Positions 1-8,528 of a stretch of 32,442 bases of DNA are shown here, piece after piece. A program made the translations under genes and the position numbers. This stretch comes from Wenzhouxiangella sp. XN79A. GTDB lineage: Bacteria; Pseudomonadota; Gammaproteobacteria; Xanthomonadales; Wenzhouxiangellaceae. The stretch covers positions 1 to 32,442 of the forward strand of contig NZ_JAAWWS010000152.1 in assembly GCF_012272825.1 (NCBI RefSeq), written 5' to 3'. The notes below the pieces were generated by a model. The model saw only the letters and a program-made list of their open reading frames with translations, searched no databases and was not told where the DNA came from. Within the stretch, counting starts at the first letter, position 1. Each line of letters opens with the position of its first letter.

Positions 1-1
1 C

Positions 2-3000
2 AAGACCTCGAACCCGGCCTCGGGCACGACGGTGACGGCCGGCGAGACGATCACCTACACGCTGACGGCGACGATCAGCGATGCGGCGCTGACCAGCCCG
101 CTGGTGCTGACAGACACGCTGGGCGCGGGCCTGGGCTTCGGTGCCCTGGGCGCGAACCCGGGCGGCTATGTGGCGAACACGGCGGGCAACCCGCTGACGT
201 TCGAACTGCCGTCGGGCACGGTGCCGGGCACGTACGAAGTGAGCTACACGGTGACGGTGGACGCCGATGCCAGCGGCAACGTGGGCAACCAGGTGGTGCC
301 GACCGGCGGTGGTGATCCGGATCCGGAGTGCCCGAGCTGCACGACGGACCATCCGGTGGCCGATCCGGCGATCGAGGTGAGCAAGTCGGCCAACCCGGCC
401 TCGGGCAGCCAGGTGCTGGTCGGCCAGACGATCACCTACACCCTGACCGCGACGATCAGCGATGCGGCCACGACGGCGCCGCTGGAACTCAGCGACACGC
501 TGGGCGCGGGCCTGACTTTCGGTGCGGTCACGGCGGCCGGTGCGTTCACGCCGAACACCGCCGGCAACCCGCTGACGTTCACGCTGCCGTCCGGCACGGT
601 GCCGGGCGTCTACACCGTCAGCTACACCGCAACGGTCGACAGCGATGCGAGCGGCACGGTCGGCAACAGCGTGGTGGTCACCGGCAACGGCGGCGACCCG
701 GACCCGGTCTGCACCAGCTGCACGACCTCGCACCCGGTCGGCGATCCCTCGATCGTGCTGATCAAGACCAGCAGCCTGAACGACACCAACGGCAACAGTT
801 TTGCCGACGCCGGCGAGGTCATCGACTACACGCTGACCGCGACCAACGACGGCGATGTGGTGCTGACCGGCGTCGAGATCGATGACCCGCTGATCGCGAC
901 CCTCAGCTGCACGCCGGCCCAGCCGGCCACGCTGAATCCGACCGAGCAGCTGGTCTGTACCGGCAGCTACACGGTGACGGCGGCCGACATCGCGGCCGGC
1001 GGTTCGGTCACGAACACCGCGACGGTGACCGCGCCCGATCCGTCCGACCCGGTCGGCAATCCGCCGCTGACCGATACCGACTCGACCTCGACGCCGGTGG
1101 TGCCGGCGCCGGCGCTGACGCTGATCAAGATCGCCGTGCTCGACGACACCAACGGCAGCACCTTCGCCGACGTCGGCGAGACGATCGACTACACGCTGAC
1201 GGCAACCAACGACGGCAACATCGCGCTGAGCGACGTCGTGATCGACGACCCGATGCTCGGCGCGCTGAGCTGTACGCCGGCCCAGCCGTCGGCGCTGGCG
1301 CCGACCGAGCAGCTGGTGTGCACGGCGAGCTACACCGTCACCCAGACCGACCTGGACAACGGCCCGGACATCGTCAACATCGCGACGGTGGCCGCGCCGG
1401 ATCCGATCGATCCGATCGACAATCCGCCGCTGGGCGACAGCGACACGGAAACGGTGCCGACCGACTTCACGGCCTCGCTGGGCCTGGTCAAGTCGATCAC
1501 CGTCGGCAGCCCGTACTCGGCGGCCGGCCAGACGATCGGCTACCAGCTGACTGCGACCAACACCGGCAGCGTGACCCTGGACAACGTGGTGATCAGCGAT
1601 CCGCTGGCCACCATCGGGACCTGCACGCCGGCGCAGCCGACGTCGCTGGCACCGGGCGCGACGCTGGTCTGTGATGCGACCTATGTCGTCACCCAGGCCG
1701 ACATCGACAACGGCAGCTTCACCAACGTGGCCGACGTCGACGGGCAGGATCCGAACGGCGACCCGGTCAATGCGACCGACAGTGCCGTGGCCGACGGCCC
1801 GGCACCGGCGCCGGCGCTGCTGCTCGACAAGGCGCTGATCGGCAACGCCGACGAGGACGGCTCCGGTAACGTCACCCTGGGCGACACGCTGACCTATGGC
1901 CTGGTTGCGACCAACACCGGCAACATCACGCTGACCGACGTGACGATCAGCGACCCGATGCTGGGCGGACTGGTCTGCACGCCGCTCCAGCCGGCCTCGC
2001 TGCTGCCGACCCAGGCCCTGACCTGCGCCGGCGATTACGTTGTCCAGGCCGGTGACGTCGCTGCCGGCAGCATCGTCAATACCGGCACGGCGAGCTCGAC
2101 CCAGACCGGGCCGGTGCAGGACGTCGAGACCGTGGCCACCTTCGGCCCGGCCGTGGTGGTCACCAAGGCCGCGACCCCGGCTTCGGGCAGCGTGGTGACG
2201 GCGGGCCAGTCGATCAGCTACACGCTGACGGCGACCGTGTCCGATGCCCCGCTGACCGAGCCGCTGGTCCTGGCCGATACGCTGGATGTCGATCTGAGCT
2301 TCGGCACGCTGACGGCGAACCCGGGCGGCTTTGCGACCAACACCACCGGCTCGCCGCTGCTGTTCGAACTGTCGACGGGCACTGCACCGGGCGTGTACGC
2401 CGTGACCTACACCGCGACGGTCAACGTCGACGCGACCGGCACGGTCGGTAACAGCGTGGTGATCGCCGGTAACGGCGGCGATCCCGATCCGGAGTGCCCG
2501 AGCTGCGATACCGATCACCCGGTCGCCGATCCGGTGATCGTGGTCGCCAAGACCTCCGACCCGGTCTCGGGCAGCGAAGTGATCGCCGGCCAGACGCTCA
2601 GCTACACGCTGACCGCGACGATCAGCGACGCGGCCACCACCGCGCCGCTGGTGCTGACCGATACGCTGGGCGCCGGCCTGACCTTCGGTGCCGTGGCCGC
2701 GAATCCGGGCGGCTTCACGCCCGATACGGCCGGCAACCCGCTGACCTTCACGCTGCCGTCCGGAACGGTGCCGGGCACCTATCTGGTCACCTATACCGCA
2801 GTGGTCGATGCCGACGCCACCGGCTCGGTCGGCAACAGCGTCGTTCCGACCGGCGGCGGCGATCCCGATCCGGAGTGTCCGAGCTGCGATACCGATCACC
2901 CGGTCGCCGATCCGGCGATCGTGGTGACCAAATCCGCCAACCCGGCGTCCGGTACCGAGGTCTTCGCCGGCCAGCAGGTGGCCTACACGCTGACCGCGAC

Positions 3001-6000
3001 GGTCAGCGATGCGGCCACCACCGCGCCGCTGGTCCTGACCGATACGCTGGGTGCCGGACTGGTGTTCGACGCGGTCACGGCCAACCCGGGCGGCTTCACG
3101 GCCAATACGTCCGGCAATCCGCTGACCTTCACGCTGGCCGCCGGCGCGGTGCCGGGGACCTTCGAAGTGACCTACACCGTCACGGTCGCTGCGTCCGCGT
3201 CCGGTTCGGTCGGCAACCTGGTCGTTCCGACCGGTGGCGGCGACCCCGATCCGGAGTGCCCGAGCTGCGATACCGACCACCCGGTCGGCGAGCTGGGACT
3301 GAACCTGGTCAAGTCGGCCAGCCTGAACGACGCCAACGGCAACGGCCTGGCCGACGCCGGCGAGGTCATCGACTACACCCTGACGGCGACCAACAATTCG
3401 ACCGTGGCCCTGCCCGGCACGACGATCAGTGACCCGATGCTGCCGGTCCTGTCGTGCACCCCGCCGCAGCCGGCCACGCTGAATCCGGGCGATCAACTGA
3501 GCTGCACCGGCAGCTATACGGTGTTGCCGTCCGACATCACGGCCGGCACCGACATCGTCAATACCGCGATCACCGAGGCTCCGGATCCGATCACGCCGGC
3601 CAACCCGCCGCTGACCGACAGCGATTCGGCCAGTATCGGCATCTGCACCCTGGATTCCGGCGACGTGACCGGGCAGATCTGGCACGACCTGGACCGCGAC
3701 AACGTGATCGATCCGGGTGAGCCGCCGCTGACCTCCTTCGTCACGCTCGGCCCGCCGGGTGCGCCGGCCGCGGACCTGCTGATCACGACCGCCGACCCGG
3801 CCACCGGGGTGTATTCCTTTGCCGGCGTTCCGGAAGGCACCTACGAGCTGCGCGTGCTCGAGGCGTACCTGGGCAACAACTTCGACCTCTACGCGGTCCA
3901 GCCGCCGGTGCGCACGATCGCGGTGGTCCGCTGCGGCACGGTGGTCGAGGACTTCAACTTCGCCGCACCGCTCGACGGCGTGGTCGGCGACTTCGTCTGG
4001 TTCGACGTCAACGAAGACCAGACCGTCGACGAGTTCCGCGACGGGAACGGCGACGGCGTGCTGACCCAGAACCCGATCGGTACCCCGATCAGCTCGGCCG
4101 ACTTCGAGTGGGTCGACCTGAATCAGAACGGCAACCCGGACGACGGTGAGTTCCGCCGCTGCGGCCTGGAGAATGTCGAGGTCCGGCTGTTCGACGGCAG
4201 CGGATCGCTGGTCGGCAGCCGCCTGACCAACCTGCGCGGCGAGTACTTCTTCCGCGGCTTGGCGCTGGATGGCGAATACACCGCCGTGGTCGACGACAGC
4301 AACCCGGCCAACCTGGTCTCGGCCCAGCAGTACGCCGTCGACGGCAACTGCCTTGCGCTCGCACCGCGCGCGCCGGCGACGCCGCCGACCGCGCGGGGCG
4401 GGGTGGTGGCCGGCTGTGGCGCGACCTCGCCGCTTTCGGTGCAGAGCCTGACGCTGACGGCCGCTGCGCCGGTCGACGCTGGCCTCGACTTCGGCCTGAT
4501 CTGCGGCGTGGCCGGTCAGCTGGCGCTGGACAAGGTGCTGACCTCGAATGCCGACGAGGACGGCTCGGCCACGGTCACCTTCGGCGACACGCTGACCTAC
4601 ACCGTGACCGCGACCAACACCGGTTCGGTCGCGCTGTCGAACGTGGTCGTCACCGACAGCCGGATCACGCCGTCGAGCATCACCTGCCCGCTGCTCGCTC
4701 AGGGCGATGCCTGCGTGCTGACCGGCACGTACTCGGTGACTGCGGCCGACGCCCAGGCCGGCGAAGTGCTGAACGTCGCCGGCGCCGACAGCGACCAGAC
4801 CGACCCGGTCGAAACGCAGCTGATCGTGCCGGTGCTCGCGCCGCAGGTGGTCGTGGTCAAGACGTCGGATCCGGCATCGGGTTCGGTCGTCAACCCGGGC
4901 GATACGCTGGTCTACACGCTGACCGCAACGGTCAGCGGCGCGCCGCTGATCGATCCGCTGGTGCTCAGCGATACGCTCGGGGCCGGCCTGACCTTCGGGA
5001 CCGTGACCAATGCCGGTGCGTTCACGCCCGACACCGGCGGCTCGCCGCTGACCTTCACGCTGCCGGCCGGCATCGGCCCGGGCAGCTACGCGGTCGACTA
5101 CACCGCCAGCGTCGATCCCGACGCCACCGGTACGGTCGGCAACAGCGTCGTGGCGACCGGCGGCGGCGATCCCGATCCGGAGTGCCCCAGCTGCGACACC
5201 GAACATGACGTCGAAACCCTGCTGCTCGACAAGTCGGTCGTCACGCTGGACGCGACCGGGCCGAACAGCTGGCGGGTGGAGTACGAGATGGTGGTCACCA
5301 ACCCGGGTCCGGTCGACAGCAGCTACACGCTGACCGATACGCTGGGCTTCACGGCCGATGGCGTCGAGCTGGGTGATACCGCCTTCGTCTCGACCGTCGG
5401 TGGGGTGCTGGCGCCGAGTCTCAGCGGTGGGCAGTTCACGCCGACGCGTAACGTCCCGCTGCAGGTTTCGGATGCGGGCGTGCCGATCGCTGCCGGTGAC
5501 ATTCACCGCTACCGGGTCGCGATCCCGCTCGGCGTGATCGCAGGCCAGCTGCAGAACGGCAGCTGCACCGGCGCGTCCGGCAACGGGCTGTACAATCAGG
5601 CCGAGCTGACCGGTCCGGTGACGCGCGTCGACGATGCCTGCGCATCGATCGACGACAGCGGCGAGGTGGCGATCCGCCTGATCAAGACGGTCGAACTGGG
5701 CGTGGACTTCAACGGCAACGATTTCGGTGACGTCGGCGATGTGCTGTTCTACACCTTCGAGATCACCAACATCGGCAACCAGCCGCTGACCGACATCCAG
5801 CTGATCGACCTGCAGGTCGACGACCTGCAGTGCCTGCCGCGCGCCAGCGATGGACGTGAGATCACGGTGCTCGGCCACGACGCGGTCAAGCTCGACGGCT
5901 TCGAGCGCGGCGGACTGGGCTCGCTGAGCCCCGCGGCCTCGATCCAGTGCACCGCGTCGCACGAACTGACCGCGCTCGACGTTGCCCGTCGCCGGGTCGA

Positions 6001-6085
6001 GAACACCGCAACGGCGCTGGGCACCGGCCCGAACGGCGAAGTGGTGAACTCGGTCAGTACCGCCGTCTACACGGGGTTCCAGTAA
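2..6085 (+). CDS. Giant DUF11-repeat surface protein, 5' partial
   Basis: The frame is open across the left edge of the window, so the true start, signal peptide and an unknown number of repeats are missing; 2027 residues are visible. By eye there are about 14 immunoglobulin-like DUF11/DUF7507-type domains. Type A units (about 125 residues, near 2-370, 371-750, 2150-2535, 2536-2920, 2921-3290, 4840-5215) carry YTLTAT...DTLGAGL...LPSGTVPG and end in a GGDPDPxCxSCxTxH linker. Type B units (near 751-1110, 1111-1460, 1470-1800, 1812-2140, 3295-3640, 4510-4830) carry YTLTATN and a cysteine pair (LSCTP...LVCTGSY) that could form a disulfide. Two SdrD_B-like domains with acidic Ca-binding-type loops (DLDRDNVIDPGE, DLNQNGNPDDGE) lie at about 3650-4500. 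The last two units (5216-6080) are divergent. No C-terminal anchor is seen. Probably an extracellular stalk or adhesin; the role is inferred from domains only. Confidence 0.85.
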   Translation, partial: KTSNPASGTTVTAGETITYTLTATISDAALTSPLVLTDTLGAGLGFGALGANPGGYVANTAGNPLTFELPSGTVPGTYEVSYTVTVDADASGNVGNQVVPTGGGDPDPECPSCTTDHPVADPAIEVSKSANPASGSQVLVGQTITYTLTATISDAATTAPLELSDTLGAGLTFGAVTAAGAFTPNTAGNPLTFTLPSGTVPGVYTVSYTATVDSDASGTVGNSVVVTGNGGDPDPVCTSCTTSHPVGDPSIVLIKTSSLNDTNGNSFADAGEVIDYTLTATNDGDVVLTGVEIDDPLIATLSCTPAQPATLNPTEQLVCTGSYTVTAADIAAGGSVTNTATVTAPDPSDPVGNPPLTDTDSTSTPVVPAPALTLIKIAVLDDTNGSTFADVGETIDYTLTATNDGNIALSDVVIDDPMLGALSCTPAQPSALAPTEQLVCTASYTVTQTDLDNGPDIVNIATVAAPDPIDPIDNPPLGDSDTETVPTDFTASLGLVKSITVGSPYSAAGQTIGYQLTATNTGSVTLDNVVISDPLATIGTCTPAQPTSLAPGATLVCDATYVVTQADIDNGSFTNVADVDGQDPNGDPVNATDSAVADGPAPAPALLLDKALIGNADEDGSGNVTLGDTLTYGLVATNTGNITLTDVTISDPMLGGLVCTPLQPASLLPTQALTCAGDYVVQAGDVAAGSIVNTGTASSTQTGPVQDVETVATFGPAVVVTKAATPASGSVVTAGQSISYTLTATVSDAPLTEPLVLADTLDVDLSFGTLTANPGGFATNTTGSPLLFELSTGTAPGVYAVTYTATVNVDATGTVGNSVVIAGNGGDPDPECPSCDTDHPVADPVIVVAKTSDPVSGSEVIAGQTLSYTLTATISDAATTAPLVLTDTLGAGLTFGAVAANPGGFTPDTAGNPLTFTLPSGTVPGTYLVTYTAVVDADATGSVGNSVVPTGGGDPDPECPSCDTDHPVADPAIVVTKSANPASGTEVFAGQQVAYTLTATVSDAATTAPLVLTDTLGAGLVFDAVTANPGGFTANTSGNPLTFTLAAGAVPGTFEVTYTVTVAASASGSVGNLVVPTGGGDPDPECPSCDTDHPVGELGLNLVKSASLNDANGNGLADAGEVIDYTLTATNNSTVALPGTTISDPMLPVLSCTPPQPATLNPGDQLSCTGSYTVLPSDITAGTDIVNTAITEAPDPITPANPPLTDSDSASIGICTLDSGDVTGQIWHDLDRDNVIDPGEPPLTSFVTLGPPGAPAADLLITTADPATGVYSFAGVPEGTYELRVLEAYLGNNFDLYAVQPPVRTIAVVRCGTVVEDFNFAAPLDGVVGDFVWFDVNEDQTVDEFRDGNGDGVLTQNPIGTPISSADFEWVDLNQNGNPDDGEFRRCGLENVEVRLFDGSGSLVGSRLTNLRGEYFFRGLALDGEYTAVVDDSNPANLVSAQQYAVDGNCLALAPRAPATPPTARGGVVAGCGATSPLSVQSLTLTAAAPVDAGLDFGLICGVAGQLALDKVLTSNADEDGSATVTFGDTLTYTVTATNTGSVALSNVVVTDSRITPSSITCPLLAQGDACVLTGTYSVTAADAQAGEVLNVAGADSDQTDPVETQLIVPVLAPQVVVVKTSDPASGSVVNPGDTLVYTLTATVSGAPLIDPLVLSDTLGAGLTFGTVTNAGAFTPDTGGSPLTFTLPAGIGPGSYAVDYTASVDPDATGTVGNSVVATGGGDPDPECPSCDTEHDVETLLLDKSVVTLDATGPNSWRVEYEMVVTNPGPVDSSYTLTDTLGFTADGVELGDTAFVSTVGGVLAPSLSGGQFTPTRNVPLQVSDAGVPIAAGDIHRYRVAIPLGVIAGQLQNGSCTGASGNGLYNQAELTGPVTRVDDACASIDDSGEVAIRLIKTVELGVDFNGNDFGDVGDVLFYTFEITNIGNQPLTDIQLIDLQVDDLQCLPRASDGREITVLGHDAVKLDGFERGGLGSLSPAASIQCTASHELTALDVARRRVENTATALGTGPNGEVVNSVSTAVYTGFQ
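280..5215 (+). repeat. Recurring DNA-level linker repeats in the DUF11 gene
   Basis: The linker coding for GGDPDPECPSC-D/T-T-D-H recurs six times, near 304-352, 691-735, 2473-2520, 2857-2904, 3235-3282 and 5161-5205. Five copies are almost identical at the DNA level (core gatcc-ggagtg-ccgagctgc with only scattered third-position changes), and the flanking type A domains are also close copies. This indicates recent tandem duplication or ongoing homogenisation inside the gene, and implies the array can change length by recombination. Confidence 0.8.
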
Positions 6086-6117
6086 TGGGCGCCCTTCACC
6101 TGCATGAGGACACGGCC

Positions 6118-7731
6118 ATGCCGCGATCGGACCGAATTCGCAAACTCGCGCGTCCGCGCGTCGTTCTGGCTGCCCTGGGCCTGTTCCTTGCTGCACCGGT
6201 TTCGGCGTTCACGCTCGAGGCGGTGCCGGAAGGACGGGCAGGGAACGGCGACCTGCAGGCTCGCCTGGTCCTGGCGGCGCCGGCCGATCGCTCGATCCAG
6301 GCGATCGAGCTGCATGCCTCGGCGGGGGACCTGTCGGCGTGTGTCGGTGCCACCGGGCAGCCGTCGCGACTGGCCGCCGGCGCCTCGACCGACTGTGTCT
6401 GGCAGCTGCCCGCGGCGATCGACCAGGCCGGACTGGCCGCGAGCGTTCGCTACGACGACGGTTCGCGCGAGGTCCGCCGCGTTCGCCTCGCCCAGGCCCG
6501 CGGCGCGACCTTTCCCCAGGGCATCGTTTCGTTGGCCGGCAGCAGCGTCCACCAGGACAGCGACATCGACGGCGAGCTCGATGCCGGCGAAACCATCGAC
6601 TATGCCTACCGGCTGGTCAACACCGGCACGCTGGATCTCGATGCGCTGGCCGTGACCGATCTCGACGGGTCGGTGAGCTGCCCGGCGACCGTGCTGGCGG
6701 CCGGCCAGTCGCTGATCTGTTCGAGCAGTCACGTGATCACCGCTGCCGAGGCGGCGGCCGGCCAGGTCGTGAATTCGGTCGAGGTGACCGGGTTCGATGC
6801 GCTGGGCCTTCCGGTCCAGAGCTCCGACCAGCTGCTGCGGGTGAACCTGGAGGGTCGGGCGGGGATCGCGGTCATCAAGAGCCCGTTCCTGCTCAGCGAC
6901 GCCGACGGCAGCGGCTTCGCCAACCTCGGCGACATCGTTCGCTACGATTTCATCGTCACCAATGTGCGCTCCGAGACACTGACCGATGTGGAGCTGGTCG
7001 AGCCCGATCCGACCCTGATCGACACGCCGATCAGCTGCAGCGCGACCACCCTGGACGGCAATCCGTTTTCCGGCAACGGCACCGGCAGCCTGATCGGCGG
7101 CGACACGGTCTTGTGCACGGCCACCTATGAAATCCGCGCTTCCGACGTCAGCGCCGGCCAGGCGCTGAACCTGGTCGAGGCCAGCGGGACCACGCCGCTG
7201 AGCCTGACCGTCAACGGCAGCGGTGCCTCGGCACTGGTGCTCAGCGGGCCGGGCGCGATCGAGGTCGAGAAGACCGTGGCCCCGCCGCTGGCCGTGCCCG
7301 GCCAGGACGTCGTCTATACCATCACGGTCTCGAACACCGGGCCGGTGACCTTGTTCAACGTCCAGGTCATCGATCCGCTCCCGGTCGGCATCCTGAGCTT
7401 CGACTGGACCTGCGTCGGCCTGTTCTGTCCGAATCCGTCGGGCAGCGGGGCGATCGGCGAGTTCGTGCCGGCCTTCCCGGCCGGCGAGAGCCTGGTCTAC
7501 ACGGTGACCGCGGAGGTCGCCCCGGATGCGCCGGAAACCGTGTTGAACGTCGTCACGGTGCTGCCGCCGGGCCTGGTCGAATGCCAGCCGGGCGGCACCC
7601 CGACGCCCTGCGAAGCCGACGCTCGGGTCGATGTGCGCGGCCAGCCGATCGGCGTGCCGGCGCTCGGCCCCGGCGCACTGCTCCTGCTGATTCTGGTGCT
7701 GCTCCTTGCCGGGCTGCGAGCGAGACCCTGA
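6118..7731 (+). CDS. Secreted DUF11 protein with IPTL/PEP-CTERM-like tail
   Basis: 537 residues. The start is ATG 6118, which has GAGGA 7 nt upstream and gives a clean signal peptide (RKLARPR, hydrophobic core, cleavage after VSA at residue 30). An alternative in-frame ATG at 6085 overlaps the TAA of the giant gene. Two or three DUF11-like domains follow (IVRYDFIVTN..., VVYTITVSNTGPVTLFNVQV...) with cysteine pairs like the type B repeats upstream. The last 26 residues (GVPALGPGALLLL..., a hydrophobic helix, then LRARP) have the layout of IPTL-CTERM/PEP-CTERM sorting signals: short motif, one transmembrane segment, basic end. It sits 32 nt after the giant DUF11 gene, so the pair is probably one transcript. 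Likely exported and processed or held at the envelope; exact role unknown. Confidence 0.8.
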   Translation: MPRSDRIRKLARPRVVLAALGLFLAAPVSAFTLEAVPEGRAGNGDLQARLVLAAPADRSIQAIELHASAGDLSACVGATGQPSRLAAGASTDCVWQLPAAIDQAGLAASVRYDDGSREVRRVRLAQARGATFPQGIVSLAGSSVHQDSDIDGELDAGETIDYAYRLVNTGTLDLDALAVTDLDGSVSCPATVLAAGQSLICSSSHVITAAEAAAGQVVNSVEVTGFDALGLPVQSSDQLLRVNLEGRAGIAVIKSPFLLSDADGSGFANLGDIVRYDFIVTNVRSETLTDVELVEPDPTLIDTPISCSATTLDGNPFSGNGTGSLIGGDTVLCTATYEIRASDVSAGQALNLVEASGTTPLSLTVNGSGASALVLSGPGAIEVEKTVAPPLAVPGQDVVYTITVSNTGPVTLFNVQVIDPLPVGILSFDWTCVGLFCPNPSGSGAIGEFVPAFPAGESLVYTVTAEVAPDAPETVLNVVTVLPPGLVECQPGGTPTPCEADARVDVRGQPIGVPALGPGALLLLILVLLLAGLRARP

Positions 7732-7773
7732 TTGCTGTCCTGGTCGCGGACCCGATCCACGGACCGCCGGCGC

Positions 7774-8409
7774 TCATGCGTCGGCCGGTTCCAGCCAGTC
7801 GATCATGCGCGCCTGCCAGCTCCGGATCGCCTTGTGCGCATGGCCCGGCGCCTGCCCGGTTCCCCAGCGCGCGAACTCCAGCACCACGAAGGCCGCGATG
7901 TCGGCCGGCGTCAGCTGCTCGCCGGCCAGGCCCGGCGATGCGGTCAGTCGCAGGTCGAGTTCATCGAGAAAGCGCTCGAAGCGCTGCCGGCCGCGTTCGG
8001 CCAGTTCCGGCAGTTGCACCACCGGCGCCGGGCCGGGCAGGGCGCGGTCGCGCAGACCGGGCGAGGCGTTGCGGAAGCCGTCCATCACCGCCAGCAGGCC
8101 CTGCATTTCCACCCAGTGTTCCCGGTCGAGGATGCGAGCGCGCTCCAGCGGGGTATTGCCGTACAGCGGCGGTCCATCGGCGCGTTCGTCGAGATAGCGG
8201 CAGATCGCCATGACTTCGGTCAGCACGGTGCCGTCGTCGAGCACCAGGGCGGGGACGGTGCCGGCCGGGTTCAGATCGCGGTAGGCGTCGGAAAGGTGCT
8301 CGCCGCCGGCAAGGTCGACCCTGCGCAACGGCAGCTCGATCGCGCGAACGCGCAGGAACAGATGAACGCGTCGCGGGCTGGGCGCGCGGGGGTCGGTGAA
8401 CAGTTCCAT
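7774..8409 (-). CDS. Glutathione S-transferase family protein
   Basis: 211 residues, the usual size of a cytosolic GST. The N-terminal thioredoxin-like half reads MELFTDP...RRVHLFLR, then LNPAGTVPALVLDDGTVLTE with the cis-proline (VPAL) and a TE in place of the usual glutathione-binding ES/DS pair. The C-terminal all-helical half includes LTPADIAAFVVLEFARW, matching the conserved N-cap region of GSTs. ATG 8409 was chosen over the in-frame ATG at 8418 because GGGCAGG then sits at a normal distance. It converges on the DUF11 operon with 42 nt between stops and diverges from the HD-GYP gene. Substrate cannot be told from sequence. Confidence 0.85.
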   Translation of the reverse strand: MELFTDPRAPSPRRVHLFLRVRAIELPLRRVDLAGGEHLSDAYRDLNPAGTVPALVLDDGTVLTEVMAICRYLDERADGPPLYGNTPLERARILDREHWVEMQGLLAVMDGFRNASPGLRDRALPGPAPVVQLPELAERGRQRFERFLDELDLRLTASPGLAGEQLTPADIAAFVVLEFARWGTGQAPGHAHKAIRSWQARMIDWLEPADA

Positions 8410-8463
8410 GGGCCGCATCCTGCCCTCGAGTCGGGCCGCGGTCAACGCTGCCGGCCGCCGGGA

Positions 8464-8491
8464 TTGAAACCGGGGGCGAACGGCGTAGAAT
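8464..8491 (+). promoter_or_regulatory. Sigma-70-type promoter of the HD-GYP gene
   Basis: TTGAAA (8464-8469), a 16-bp spacer and TAGAAT (8486-8491), each one mismatch from consensus. The predicted start near 8498 gives a leader of about 30 nt containing GGAGGG (8511-8516). Confidence 0.6.
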
Positions 8492-8528
8492 GATTTTTCT
8501 GCCAGGCTCTGGAGGGTAGTCCAAGAAC

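Noticed and set aside
2-5215. CRISPR-like or satellite repeat array
   Set aside because: The repeats are in-frame coding repeats of about 375 bp with conserved protein motifs, not short repeats with unique spacers.
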